Assembly: GCA_050734185.1 (NCBI GenBank)
Contig: JBOHUE010000084.1
Location: 1-38,295, forward strand
From: JAFALX01 sp050734185
GTDB taxonomy: Bacteria; Chloroflexota; Dormibacteria; Aeolococcales; Aeolococcaceae
Direction: 5' to 3'
DNA: 38,295 nucleotides
Shown: positions 14,655 to 22,100 of the stretch, piece after piece
How positions within the stretch are numbered: the first letter of the stretch is position 1
Layout: every line of letters starts with the position of its first letter
The notes under the pieces: generated by a model
What the model saw: the letters and a program-made list of their open reading frames with translations, nothing else
Database searches by the model: none
What the model was told of the DNA's origin: nothing
Translations under genes and position numbers: made by a program

Positions 14655-16400
14655 ATGGAGGCGCGGCAGACCATGACGTGGCTCGATCCCGCAGAGCTCC
14701 GCGTCGGCCTCGGATGCATGCGCCTCTGGACGGCATGGGAGGACGCCGCCCCAGAGGCGACCGTCCGCGCCGCCCTGGACGCAGGGATCACCGTCTTCGA
14801 CACCGCCCGCACCTACGACGGGCCCGGTGGTGAGCCCGGCAGCAACGAGCGTGCGCTCGCCCGGATCCTCCGCGCGCACAGCGGACGTCAAACGGTCCGC
14901 GTCGTCACCAAGGGCGGCATGCGCCGCGAGGCGAATGCCTGGATCCCTGACGGCCGCGCCCGCACGATCGCCGCGGACTGCGAGGCGAGCCTCGCGGCTC
15001 TCGAGGGCATGCCCATCGACCTCTTCCTGTTGCACGCGCCGGACACGTCGCGAAGCTGGAGCACGGCGCTGCGCGCTCTCGCCGGTATGCTCGACCACGG
15101 ACTCGTCGCCCGCGTGGGGCTGTCGAACGTGAGCCGGGCGCAGCTCGAGCAGGCATTCGCCACTGTTCCGATCGCGGCCGTCGAGATCTCGCTGAGTCCG
15201 TACGACGACAGCCGCCTGCGCGACGGCACCGTGGCGCTGTGCGGCGAACGCGGCATCACAGTGATCGCGCACTCACCGCTCGGCGGACCCCGCCGCGTGC
15301 GGGCCCTGCGGCGAAACCGGACTCTGCTCGACGTCGCTCACCGGCACGAGGACACCGCCGAAGAGGTGGCGCTGGCCTGGTTGCTCGATCTCGATCCGCA
15401 CATCGTCGTCATCCCGGGAGCGCGAACTCCCCGCGCGGTCGCTGCTGCCGCGCGCGCGCAACGTCTGCCACTCGCCGATGACGAACGCGAGAAGCTGCGC
15501 ACGGCGTTCGGCCGGCCTCGGGCTGTGCGCGTCGCAGCGCCCGCGGCAACCAAACAGGGCGACGTCGTGCTGATCATGGGCATCCCCGGCGCCGGCAAGA
15601 GCACCGTGGCTGCGCAGTACGTGCACGACGGGTACATGCGACTCAACCGCGACCTGCGCGGCGGGTCGCTGCGCGAGCTGTGCATGGCGCTCGACGAGGC
15701 GCTGGAGAACGGTGCACGCACGGTGGTGCTCGACAACACGTGGCTGACACGAGCGTCGCGGAGCGACGCCGTCGCGGTTGCCGGTCGCCACGGTGTGCCG
15801 ATTCGCTGTGTGTGGCTCGACATCCCGCTGGCTGACGCGCAGCGCAATGTGGTCGAGCGCGTGCTGGACCGGCGCGGCTCGCTGCCGACACCCGATGAGG
15901 TGCGTCAGTTCAACGGGCGCGACGGAATGATCACGCCGACTGCGCAGATGCGGGCCCGGCGCGGGCTCGACCAGCCGGCGGCGGACGAGGGCTTCGCCGC
16001 CGTGGAGCGAGTCGCGTTTGTGCGAGCCGCCGCGGCCGGCGGTGTGCCGGGCGTGTTCGTCGCCGCGTCAGCGATGGCTCAGCCCGGCGTTGCCGATGCG
16101 TTCGACGCGACGTCGTCGCGCCCGCACCTGGTGTTCGACTGGAACGAGCAGGGGAGCAATGAGCGGCTGACCGCGGCTGCGGGCCGTCTCGGCACCCTTG
16201 TATCGGGGATAGTCGACGCGTCGTTGTGCGCACACCCGGCGGGACCGCCGGTCTGCTGGTGCCGTCCGACGCTGCTGGGACTGCTGCTGGAGTTCGCGCG
16301 TCGGCGTGGCATTGATCCGGCGCAGTCGCTGCTCATCGGCACGAGCACCGGGCATGGGTCGATGGCGCAGGTGCTGGGCAGCACATACGTCGCCGTCTGA
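14655..16400 (+). CDS. Aldo-keto reductase / polynucleotide-kinase-like P-loop / degenerate HAD fusion
   Basis: 581 aa, three domains. Residues 10-290 form an aldo-keto reductase barrel with the full tetrad: Asp49 and Tyr54 (FDTARTYDG), Lys86 (VVTKGG), His127 (LFLLHAPD). Residues 303-455 form a P-loop kinase of T4-Pnk type: GIPGAGKST (309-317), MRLNRDLRGG and VVLDNTW (357-363). Residues 465-581 resemble a GmhB-type HAD phosphatase: the zinc-type CxH and CxC pairs remain (Cys525, His527, Cys534, Cys536) and GIDPAQSLLIG aligns, but the nucleophile DxD motif, the Lys of CRKP and the GDxxxD aspartates are absent. The HAD part should be catalytically dead. ATG 14673 is an alternative start with GGAGG 11 bases upstream. 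Confidence 0.85.
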   Translation: MEARQTMTWLDPAELRVGLGCMRLWTAWEDAAPEATVRAALDAGITVFDTARTYDGPGGEPGSNERALARILRAHSGRQTVRVVTKGGMRREANAWIPDGRARTIAADCEASLAALEGMPIDLFLLHAPDTSRSWSTALRALAGMLDHGLVARVGLSNVSRAQLEQAFATVPIAAVEISLSPYDDSRLRDGTVALCGERGITVIAHSPLGGPRRVRALRRNRTLLDVAHRHEDTAEEVALAWLLDLDPHIVVIPGARTPRAVAAAARAQRLPLADDEREKLRTAFGRPRAVRVAAPAATKQGDVVLIMGIPGAGKSTVAAQYVHDGYMRLNRDLRGGSLRELCMALDEALENGARTVVLDNTWLTRASRSDAVAVAGRHGVPIRCVWLDIPLADAQRNVVERVLDRRGSLPTPDEVRQFNGRDGMITPTAQMRARRGLDQPAADEGFAAVERVAFVRAAAAGGVPGVFVAASAMAQPGVADAFDATSSRPHLVFDWNEQGSNERLTAAAGRLGTLVSGIVDASLCAHPAGPPVCWCRPTLLGLLLEFARRRGIDPAQSLLIGTSTGHGSMAQVLGSTYVAV

Positions 16401-16420
16401 CCCACGGCGCAGCCGCCAAC

Positions 16421-17140
16421 GTGACACCATCCCCATCGATGGCGGCGAAGGAGGGGTTCTTCAGCGGCGCGACGTTCCAGTTCCTGCGCGAGCTGACGGC
16501 GAACAATCGCAAGGACTGGTTCGACGTCAACAAGAGCCGGTATGAGCAGCACGTCAAGTCGCCCGCGCTCGCGTTCATCGCGGCCGCCGGCCCGCGCCTG
16601 ACACGCATCAGCCAGGAGATCATCGCCGACCCGCGGCCGGTTGGCGGATCGCTCATGCGCGTCTACCGCGACATCCGTTTCTCCAAGGACAAGACGCCGT
16701 ACAAGACCAACGTCGGCATCGGCTTCGGCCACCGCAGGGGGCGTGATCAGGCCGCGCCCGGGTACTACCTCCACATCGGCCTCGACAAGGAGTGGGGCAA
16801 CTTCGGCGGCGGCGGGATCCACATGGCAGACACGACGACGCTCCGCGCGATCCGCGACGCGATCGTCGAGGACTCCGCCGCGTGGAAGAAGGCCGCGCAC
16901 AAGTCCAAGCTGACGAGCACGCACCGGTTCGGCGAGGACTCACTGAAACGATCGCCTGCCGGCTACCCGGCGGACCATCCATTCATCGACGATCTGATGC
17001 GCAAGGGGTTCTTCGCCAGCGTGAAGTACACGCAGGCCGAGGTGACGGCGACGGACTTCCTCGAGCGCTACGTCGAGAACTGCCGCACCGAGGCGCCCAT
17101 GCTCGCGTTCCTGGCGAACGCCGTCGGCGCCGCCTGGTAG
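16421..17140 (+). CDS. DUF2461 (TIGR02453-type) family protein
   Basis: 239 aa, soluble. Family hallmarks: GFFSGATFQFLRELTANNRKDWFDVNKSRYE near the N-terminus, MRVYRDIRFSKDKTPYKTNVG in the middle, PGYYLHIGLDKEWGNFGGGG, and the Lys/Phe-rich C-terminal half. Biochemical function of the family is not established to my knowledge. Starts at GTG 16421, with ATG 16439 as an alternative, 20 bases after the AKR-PNK gene on the same strand, so possibly co-transcribed. It converges on the minus-strand operon ending at 17148. Confidence 0.85.
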   Translation: MTPSPSMAAKEGFFSGATFQFLRELTANNRKDWFDVNKSRYEQHVKSPALAFIAAAGPRLTRISQEIIADPRPVGGSLMRVYRDIRFSKDKTPYKTNVGIGFGHRRGRDQAAPGYYLHIGLDKEWGNFGGGGIHMADTTTLRAIRDAIVEDSAAWKKAAHKSKLTSTHRFGEDSLKRSPAGYPADHPFIDDLMRKGFFASVKYTQAEVTATDFLERYVENCRTEAPMLAFLANAVGAAW

Positions 17141-17147
17141 CGTCAGC

Positions 17148-17789
17148 TCAGGAGCCCGAGTCGGTCCCCGGGCCGCGGAGCTGCAGCGATGACCGCGCAA
17201 AGCGCTCCGCGAGGAACCGGCCCTGCGCCGCCAGTGCGTCGCCGTCGCCCTTGAGGATCGCGTTGGTGACCTCGGCGGCCTTCTGCGAGAGCAGGTCGAG
17301 CTGCGCCACGACCATCTGATGAGCCGTCTGGCCGCCGGCAAGCACGTGCGTCTCCGCGTACTGCCGCGGCAGCTTGAGGTATGCGTCGAGTGTTTCGGGC
17401 AGGTAGTCACTCGCCATGCGGCTGATGACGTAGACCTCATCCGAGCTCGCCGCCTGCTGCGAGATGCGAGGGAGCAGATCCTGAAGCTGCGCGATGATCG
17501 CCGTCGTCTTGGCGGCGACGTCGGGCGGCGCTCCGCCGACGGCCCCCGCGACGCGCTTCAGGTTGCGCCGGATCGAGTCGACGTCGATGGGCTCGTCCGC
17601 GCCGTCAGGCAGCGTCGCGTGCCGCTCGGGCATGAGAAGCGCGCCGGCCGCGTACAGTGCCGCGACCGCGCCGAGCGCGGGGAGCGCGCCAGGGATGATG
17701 CCGGTGAGCGCAAGCGCGACACCCACGAGCCCGAGTGCAGAGCCCACGAGGTTCTTGCGTGATGTCACGTACGCCGCAGCACGGTTCAC
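17148..17789 (-). CDS. XpaC-like membrane protein (5-bromo-4-chloroindolyl phosphate hydrolysis family)
   Basis: 213 aa. Two adjacent hydrophobic segments near the N-terminus (about residues 14-32 and 36-53: LVGSALGLVGVALALTG, LPALGAVAALYAAGALL) are followed by a long helical cytosolic domain (KTTAIIAQLQDLLPRISQQ, DYLPETLDAYLKLPRQYAE, ILKGDGDALAAQGRFLAERF). This arrangement and the YLPETLDAYLKLP motif match XpaC-type proteins, which commonly neighbour TelA. GTG start, overlapping the VWA-lipoprotein stop by 4 bases. Last gene of the operon. The precise role is unknown. Confidence 0.7.
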   Translation of the reverse strand: MNRAAAYVTSRKNLVGSALGLVGVALALTGIIPGALPALGAVAALYAAGALLMPERHATLPDGADEPIDVDSIRRNLKRVAGAVGGAPPDVAAKTTAIIAQLQDLLPRISQQAASSDEVYVISRMASDYLPETLDAYLKLPRQYAETHVLAGGQTAHQMVVAQLDLLSQKAAEVTNAILKGDGDALAAQGRFLAERFARSSLQLRGPGTDSGS

Positions 17790-19360
17790 TGGTACCCGCG
17801 GATCTCCTCGAAGGTGGTCGCCAGCGACGCCTGCGTGCTGTTGAACAGCTTGCCGCCGGTGACGGTGGCGATCTGCGTCAGCTGCTGCACATCGCCCTCG
17901 CCGAACAGGATGGGGAACGCTGGAATGTCCTGATGCTGCAGTGATTTGATGCGCTGCAGGAACGTGTCCGAGCTGATGCCCTCGTTGTTCTCGCCGTCGG
18001 TCATGAGGACGACGGAGACGAAGTGGTCCGGCTCCGCCGCGCGCGCCGCGTCGGCCACCTGGTACGCCGCCGCCATTGCGTCGTAGATGGCGGTGCCGTC
18101 GTACGTCCGGAACGCGTTGACGTAGTTGCGGATCGGGTCGACCTGCGACGGCTGGTTGGCGTCCTGAATGGTGAACTCGCGTTGCGCCAGCACGGACCCG
18201 CTGAACGTGATGATGGTGACCTCCTCGCGGCTTCGGAATCGAGCGAACCGCTCCGTGCCCGTCGCGTTGGGATCGGTGAGTACGTTGAAGGCCTGTTTGA
18301 GCTCGGACAGCCGCCCGCCTGCCATCGAGCCGCTGAGATCGAGCACGTACACCGTGTGTGAGGGCTTGGTGAACGCGTCGAGGTATTGCTCGAGCAGCGT
18401 ATCGATCACGTCGACGGTGCCGGGGAACGGCAGCTCGATCAGGAGCTGCTGCGGGAAGCGGCTGTCGAGAGCGACGCCCGCCGTGACCGGGCGCCGGTTG
18501 GTCTGAGTCATGAGCCGTCGCTGCTCGTCCGCGCTGGTCAGGTACGCGACGAGCTTGTCGTACAGGTCGCGCTTGCTCGAGTCGAGGAGCACGAGCGGAT
18601 AGTCGGCGGTGATGATGCCGTCCTTGGGATACACCAGATCCAGCTTGTCGCGCAGCTGGCCGCCCGAGTTGAGGCTGAGCAGCACCGACTCATAGTTGAT
18701 GATGCCGTCCACCGCCGATTGGTTGCGCACGTACTGATCGGCGAGGAATCCCGAGCTGCCCGCGGTGAGGCCAAGCCCGCTGAAGAAGCCGGTCAGCTGC
18801 GTGGCGTTGATGTCCTGCCCCGTGAGCGCGCCGCTGGCGCCTGACAGCGCGGTGGCCACGCCGACGAGCGCGCTGAACCCGGAGTTCGACGCCGACGGGT
18901 TGGTCATGCCGAAGTGGAACTTGCCCGACGCAGCGGCGGACGCGATGTCAGCCCATGTGACGTTGCTGTTGTCGCTCCAGCCCAGCTGTTCCGCGACGCT
19001 GTGCTTGACGCCGAGGACCACCGGCGACTGCATGATGCGAGTGCTCACGCCCAGCTTGCCGCGCCCGCCCGGGAGCAGCGAGAGGTAGTTCGTCGAGGAG
19101 AACCACGCGAGTTCGTGGCCGGACGCGCCACCGGAGGCGATCTCCTCCGCGCCCGTGAGCGTGCCCACGTAGTCGAATTTCAGCGTGATGCCGGTCTTCG
19201 CCTGGATGTCGGAGCTCATGGCCGCAACGTCGGACAGCTCGCTGCCGGCCAGGACGTGCAGCGTGTTCGGCGCCTCCTGCGACGACGAGCTGCAGGCGCT
19301 GAGCACCGCGCTGACGCAGGTGAGCGCGAGGAGCAGGAGCCGCGAGTCCCGAAGCCGCAT
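17786..19360 (-). CDS. Lipoprotein with solute-binding-like domain and von Willebrand A domain
   Basis: 524 aa from ATG 19360, chosen because it gives a lipoprotein signal (basic start, LLLLALTCVSAV, lipobox LSAC with Cys23). The upstream open frame is antisense-like noise. Residues 30-315 look like a periplasmic solute-binding protein (LHVLAGSELSDV, KTGITLKFDYVGTLTG, VLGVKHSVAEQLGW, GIINYESVLL). Residues 335-524 form a VWA domain with intact MIDAS: Asp341-x-Ser343-x-Ser345 (DLSGS), Thr423 (YDGTAIYDA) and Asp455 (LMTDGENN). It would sit outside the membrane, binding a metal-dependent partner. It lies 19 bases after telA in the operon. Confidence 0.88.
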   Translation of the reverse strand: MRLRDSRLLLLALTCVSAVLSACSSSSQEAPNTLHVLAGSELSDVAAMSSDIQAKTGITLKFDYVGTLTGAEEIASGGASGHELAWFSSTNYLSLLPGGRGKLGVSTRIMQSPVVLGVKHSVAEQLGWSDNSNVTWADIASAAASGKFHFGMTNPSASNSGFSALVGVATALSGASGALTGQDINATQLTGFFSGLGLTAGSSGFLADQYVRNQSAVDGIINYESVLLSLNSGGQLRDKLDLVYPKDGIITADYPLVLLDSSKRDLYDKLVAYLTSADEQRRLMTQTNRRPVTAGVALDSRFPQQLLIELPFPGTVDVIDTLLEQYLDAFTKPSHTVYVLDLSGSMAGGRLSELKQAFNVLTDPNATGTERFARFRSREEVTIITFSGSVLAQREFTIQDANQPSQVDPIRNYVNAFRTYDGTAIYDAMAAAYQVADAARAAEPDHFVSVVLMTDGENNEGISSDTFLQRIKSLQHQDIPAFPILFGEGDVQQLTQIATVTGGKLFNSTQASLATTFEEIRGYQ

Positions 19361-19379
19361 CGCCACTCCCGGTCTGGCG

Positions 19380-20639
19380 TCAGCCCGACGCGGGCAACTT
19401 GAGCGAGCCGTCAGCGTCGCCCGAGGGGGCCGTGGCGGCCGCCTCGGACTGGTGGGCGCGGTCGAGGTATGCCTGCGCCTTGCCCACCTGTGTCTCCAGC
19501 GCGCCGACGGTCGTCTGCATCGACTGCAGCGCACCACTTTTGAATGAGTCGATCGCGTCCAGCGTGGCGAAGACATTGTTGAACGCGGTTTGCAGCTTCT
19601 GCACGTCGATGGTCGACGACGCCGCCTGCTGGTTGATCTTCGCCGTCTGATCGCGCAGCATCTCGCTCGTCGACTCGATCATGTTCGAGGTGACCGTGTT
19701 CACCGCGGTGATCTGGTCCAACACAAGGCGCTCATTGGTCAGGGCCTGCGCTGTGATCACAGCGGTGCGCAGCGCGGCGACGGTTGTGGTCGTCGCCCGT
19801 TCCACGCCCTTGATGAGCTCGGTGTTGTTCTGCCTGATCAGGCCCAGCGCCAGGTAGCCCTGCTCGCTGACGGCGAGCTGCGTGAGCAGGTCCTGGTGCT
19901 TCTGGCGGACGGCGAACAGCACGTCGTTCTGCAGCGCTTTCGCCTTCGCCGCATCGGTCGTCTGGATCTCGGCGATGCGCGTCGACAGCGCCGAGTCGAG
20001 CTTGTTGGCCATGTACGCGTACTGCCGCAGCGACTGCATGTCGCTCCACAGATTCTGCTTCTCCTGATCGATGTCCGCGTTGTCCTTGACGAGCTCGTCC
20101 TCGCCGTCGCGAAGCGATCCGATGATCCCGTTGATGTGGCTCTGCGCGCTCTTGTACTTGTCGAAGTAGCTGCGCAGGCGATCGCCGAACGGGATCATGC
20201 CGAGCAGCTTGCGCGCGCCGCCGTGGCTCAGATCGTTCTTCGCCGGGTCGAGATCCTCGACGGTGTGGCGCAAATCCACGAGCCCTTTGGCCACCGGCGA
20301 GTGGTTGTCGAAGATGCCCGTGCCCATCGCCCGCACCGGGCGATCGAGCAGGTGGTTGCTCACCTCGGACGATGCGGTGATCTCGCTCGCGCCCATGGTG
20401 TCGACGTCGTGCACGCTGGTGGCGTACGCGGAGTCGTGCACGTCGAGATGAACCACGCGGTCGACGTAGCCGCTGACCATGCCGTCGATGCGCTGCGCCG
20501 CCTGGGGATCGACCGGCACCGCCTCCTCGGCCTGGGTCGTGGCCACGGCCGTGACCGGCGCCGGCGGTGTGAGGATGAGGGCGGTGCTGGCCGCGGGCTC
20601 CGCGGGCGCCGCGCCACTGGGAGGGGTCGCGTCCGTCAT
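19380..20639 (-). CDS. telA: TelA-family toxic-anion resistance protein
   Basis: 419 aa from ATG 20639. A Pro/Ala-rich leader of about 60 residues is followed by the TelA core: AKGLVDLRHTVEDLDPAKND, KLLGMIPFGDRLRSYFDKYKSAQSHI, INGIIGSLRDGEDELVKDNADI, QKHQDLLTQLAVSEQGYLAL and a long coiled-coil C-terminal half (TSEMLRDQTAKINQQAASSTIDVQKLQTAF). The family is linked to tellurite and antimicrobial stress resistance, mechanism unclear, cytosolic. ATGA overlap with the upstream solute-binding gene. An open frame continues upstream to 22493 but only as antisense of other genes, so the 1037-aa reading is not a real fusion. Confidence 0.9.
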   Translation of the reverse strand: MTDATPPSGAAPAEPAASTALILTPPAPVTAVATTQAEEAVPVDPQAAQRIDGMVSGYVDRVVHLDVHDSAYATSVHDVDTMGASEITASSEVSNHLLDRPVRAMGTGIFDNHSPVAKGLVDLRHTVEDLDPAKNDLSHGGARKLLGMIPFGDRLRSYFDKYKSAQSHINGIIGSLRDGEDELVKDNADIDQEKQNLWSDMQSLRQYAYMANKLDSALSTRIAEIQTTDAAKAKALQNDVLFAVRQKHQDLLTQLAVSEQGYLALGLIRQNNTELIKGVERATTTTVAALRTAVITAQALTNERLVLDQITAVNTVTSNMIESTSEMLRDQTAKINQQAASSTIDVQKLQTAFNNVFATLDAIDSFKSGALQSMQTTVGALETQVGKAQAYLDRAHQSEAAATAPSGDADGSLKLPASG

Positions 20640-21808
20640 GGGGTCTGAGCCTCCGTCTTGTACAGCGAGTCGATGCTGTTGATCATGTATTCGAGGATGT
20701 CGAAGGTGGGGGGATCGATGACGTTCGTCAGCGCCGGCAGGTCGGGGACGTGGTGCGCGGCGGCGAAGCTGTGACTGTACGTCGCGTCGTTGACGCGAAA
20801 GCCGTACTGCACGGCGAGGTGCTGCAGCGTGGGATCCGTCGTGAGCAGCTGGCCGATCGTGTCGCCCTTGGAATTGATTGGCACCAGCGTGTGCTTCGAG
20901 TACACCGTGGGGCTGGGATACACCAGCACGGCGTTGGCCGGGAGTTGGTTGCCCGCGATCTGCGCGCCGCGGTACTGCGCCTCGTAGATCATGACCATCG
21001 GCGTCTTGCCGATACCAATGGTGAGGTAGTCCTGGAAGGGCTCCTCGGAGGACGACGCCTGGAAGCCCTGGCGGAGGAAGAGCGGTGACACCCTGGGCAG
21101 CACCGTGTCCGCGTCGTGCTGTGTGGTGACGATGTTGTTGCTGTTGCCGGAGTAGGAGGCGAGCGAGAGATACATCGCCGCCGAGTTCGAGCTGCGCACG
21201 TCGGTGCTGGTGATGAGGATCGACTTGCCGGCCGGGTAGGCCGTGTTGCCCGGCAGATCGCTCCAGCGTTCGTTCTTGCTGACGAGGGCGAGGAAGGCGT
21301 TGACGTCGAGCACCTCGATGCCGCTCTGCTGGTGCATGACGCCGGCAGTGGTCAGGAGGTCGACGATCGGCTGGAACGTCGCGATCGCCATCGGTGTGAA
21401 GAACGGCTGGTACACATGCGCGATCTTGTGGTCGGCCTTGATCTTGTTGGCCTGTGGCTCGCCGGCGGGGAAAGCGAAGTCGTACTTCGAGAGGTCGGTC
21501 GTCGTGGCGATCTCCCGCGAGCCGGCGGTGTCGACCTGGACGCGGTAGCCTTGCTTGGCGAACTCCGCCTGGACGGCCGGGTCGTTGAAGAACGGCAGCT
21601 TCTCCGAGCCGATCACGCCGCGCACGAGCGTCTGCTGCGACGACCCGGAGCTCGAGCCCGAATGGCGGGTCGCGACGATGACCACGACCACGCCGATCAG
21701 CAGCAACGCGGCCAGCCCGACGCTGGCGGCCCGCCTCACCGCGGGGGCACCGGAGTGGCGGGCGACATGCAGGGCACAGCGTACCGGCGGCGTAGGCTGC
21801 GGCGTCAT
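20636..21808 (-). CDS. Membrane-anchored solute-binding-like protein
   Basis: 390 aa from ATG 21808 (GGTGA 8 bases upstream). GTG 21739, giving an N-terminus that begins just before the hydrophobic segment, is an alternative. One membrane segment (RAASVGLAALLLIGVVVVIV, about residues 27-46) anchors an extracytoplasmic domain: LVRGVIGSEKLPFFNDPAVQ, GYRVQVDTAGSREIATTTDL, VYQPFFTPMAIATFQPI, ILITSTDVRSSNSAAMYLSLA and DYLTIGIGKTPMVMIYEAQY. It resembles type-II solute-binding proteins without an ABC permease nearby. First gene of the TelA operon. The ligand is unknown. Confidence 0.8.
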   Translation of the reverse strand: MTPQPTPPVRCALHVARHSGAPAVRRAASVGLAALLLIGVVVVIVATRHSGSSSGSSQQTLVRGVIGSEKLPFFNDPAVQAEFAKQGYRVQVDTAGSREIATTTDLSKYDFAFPAGEPQANKIKADHKIAHVYQPFFTPMAIATFQPIVDLLTTAGVMHQQSGIEVLDVNAFLALVSKNERWSDLPGNTAYPAGKSILITSTDVRSSNSAAMYLSLASYSGNSNNIVTTQHDADTVLPRVSPLFLRQGFQASSSEEPFQDYLTIGIGKTPMVMIYEAQYRGAQIAGNQLPANAVLVYPSPTVYSKHTLVPINSKGDTIGQLLTTDPTLQHLAVQYGFRVNDATYSHSFAAAHHVPDLPALTNVIDPPTFDILEYMINSIDSLYKTEAQTP

Positions 21809-22100
21809 GGACGACGTCACCGCACGCATCGCGACCCTGCTCACGGAGGTCGGTGACCTCCATCACAGTGTCTACCGCCTCTCCGACGGCGAGGATCCCG
21901 ACTGGGCGGTCTGGTACGCGGAGTGGCTGGCCACGCTGTCGGAGCTCCCGCAGCTGCTGGGAACGAAACCCACGCGGGGCCGCCTGACCTGCCTGCTGAT
22001 CTCGCTCGAGGCCGAGTACGGTGCTGAGTTGCGGCCGGAGAGCTGGGAGGCCTTCTACGCCGCGGCGCTGCTGCGGGAGCTTGGCGCCGCGTCCGCTTAA
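21807..22100 (+). CDS. Small hypothetical protein
   Basis: 97 aa: MDDVTARIATLLTEVGDLHH, then DWAVWYAEWLATLSELPQLLG and ESWEAFYAAALLREL. Helical, acidic, Trp/Tyr-rich, soluble, and not recognised. Its ATG shares the CATG at 21806-21809 with the ATG of the divergent solute-binding gene, so there is no room for a leader and it may be leaderless or start elsewhere. Its stop overlaps the convergent MFS gene by 4 bases. Codon use looks like real coding sequence. Confidence 0.6.
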   Translation: MDDVTARIATLLTEVGDLHHSVYRLSDGEDPDWAVWYAEWLATLSELPQLLGTKPTRGRLTCLLISLEAEYGAELRPESWEAFYAAALLRELGAASA

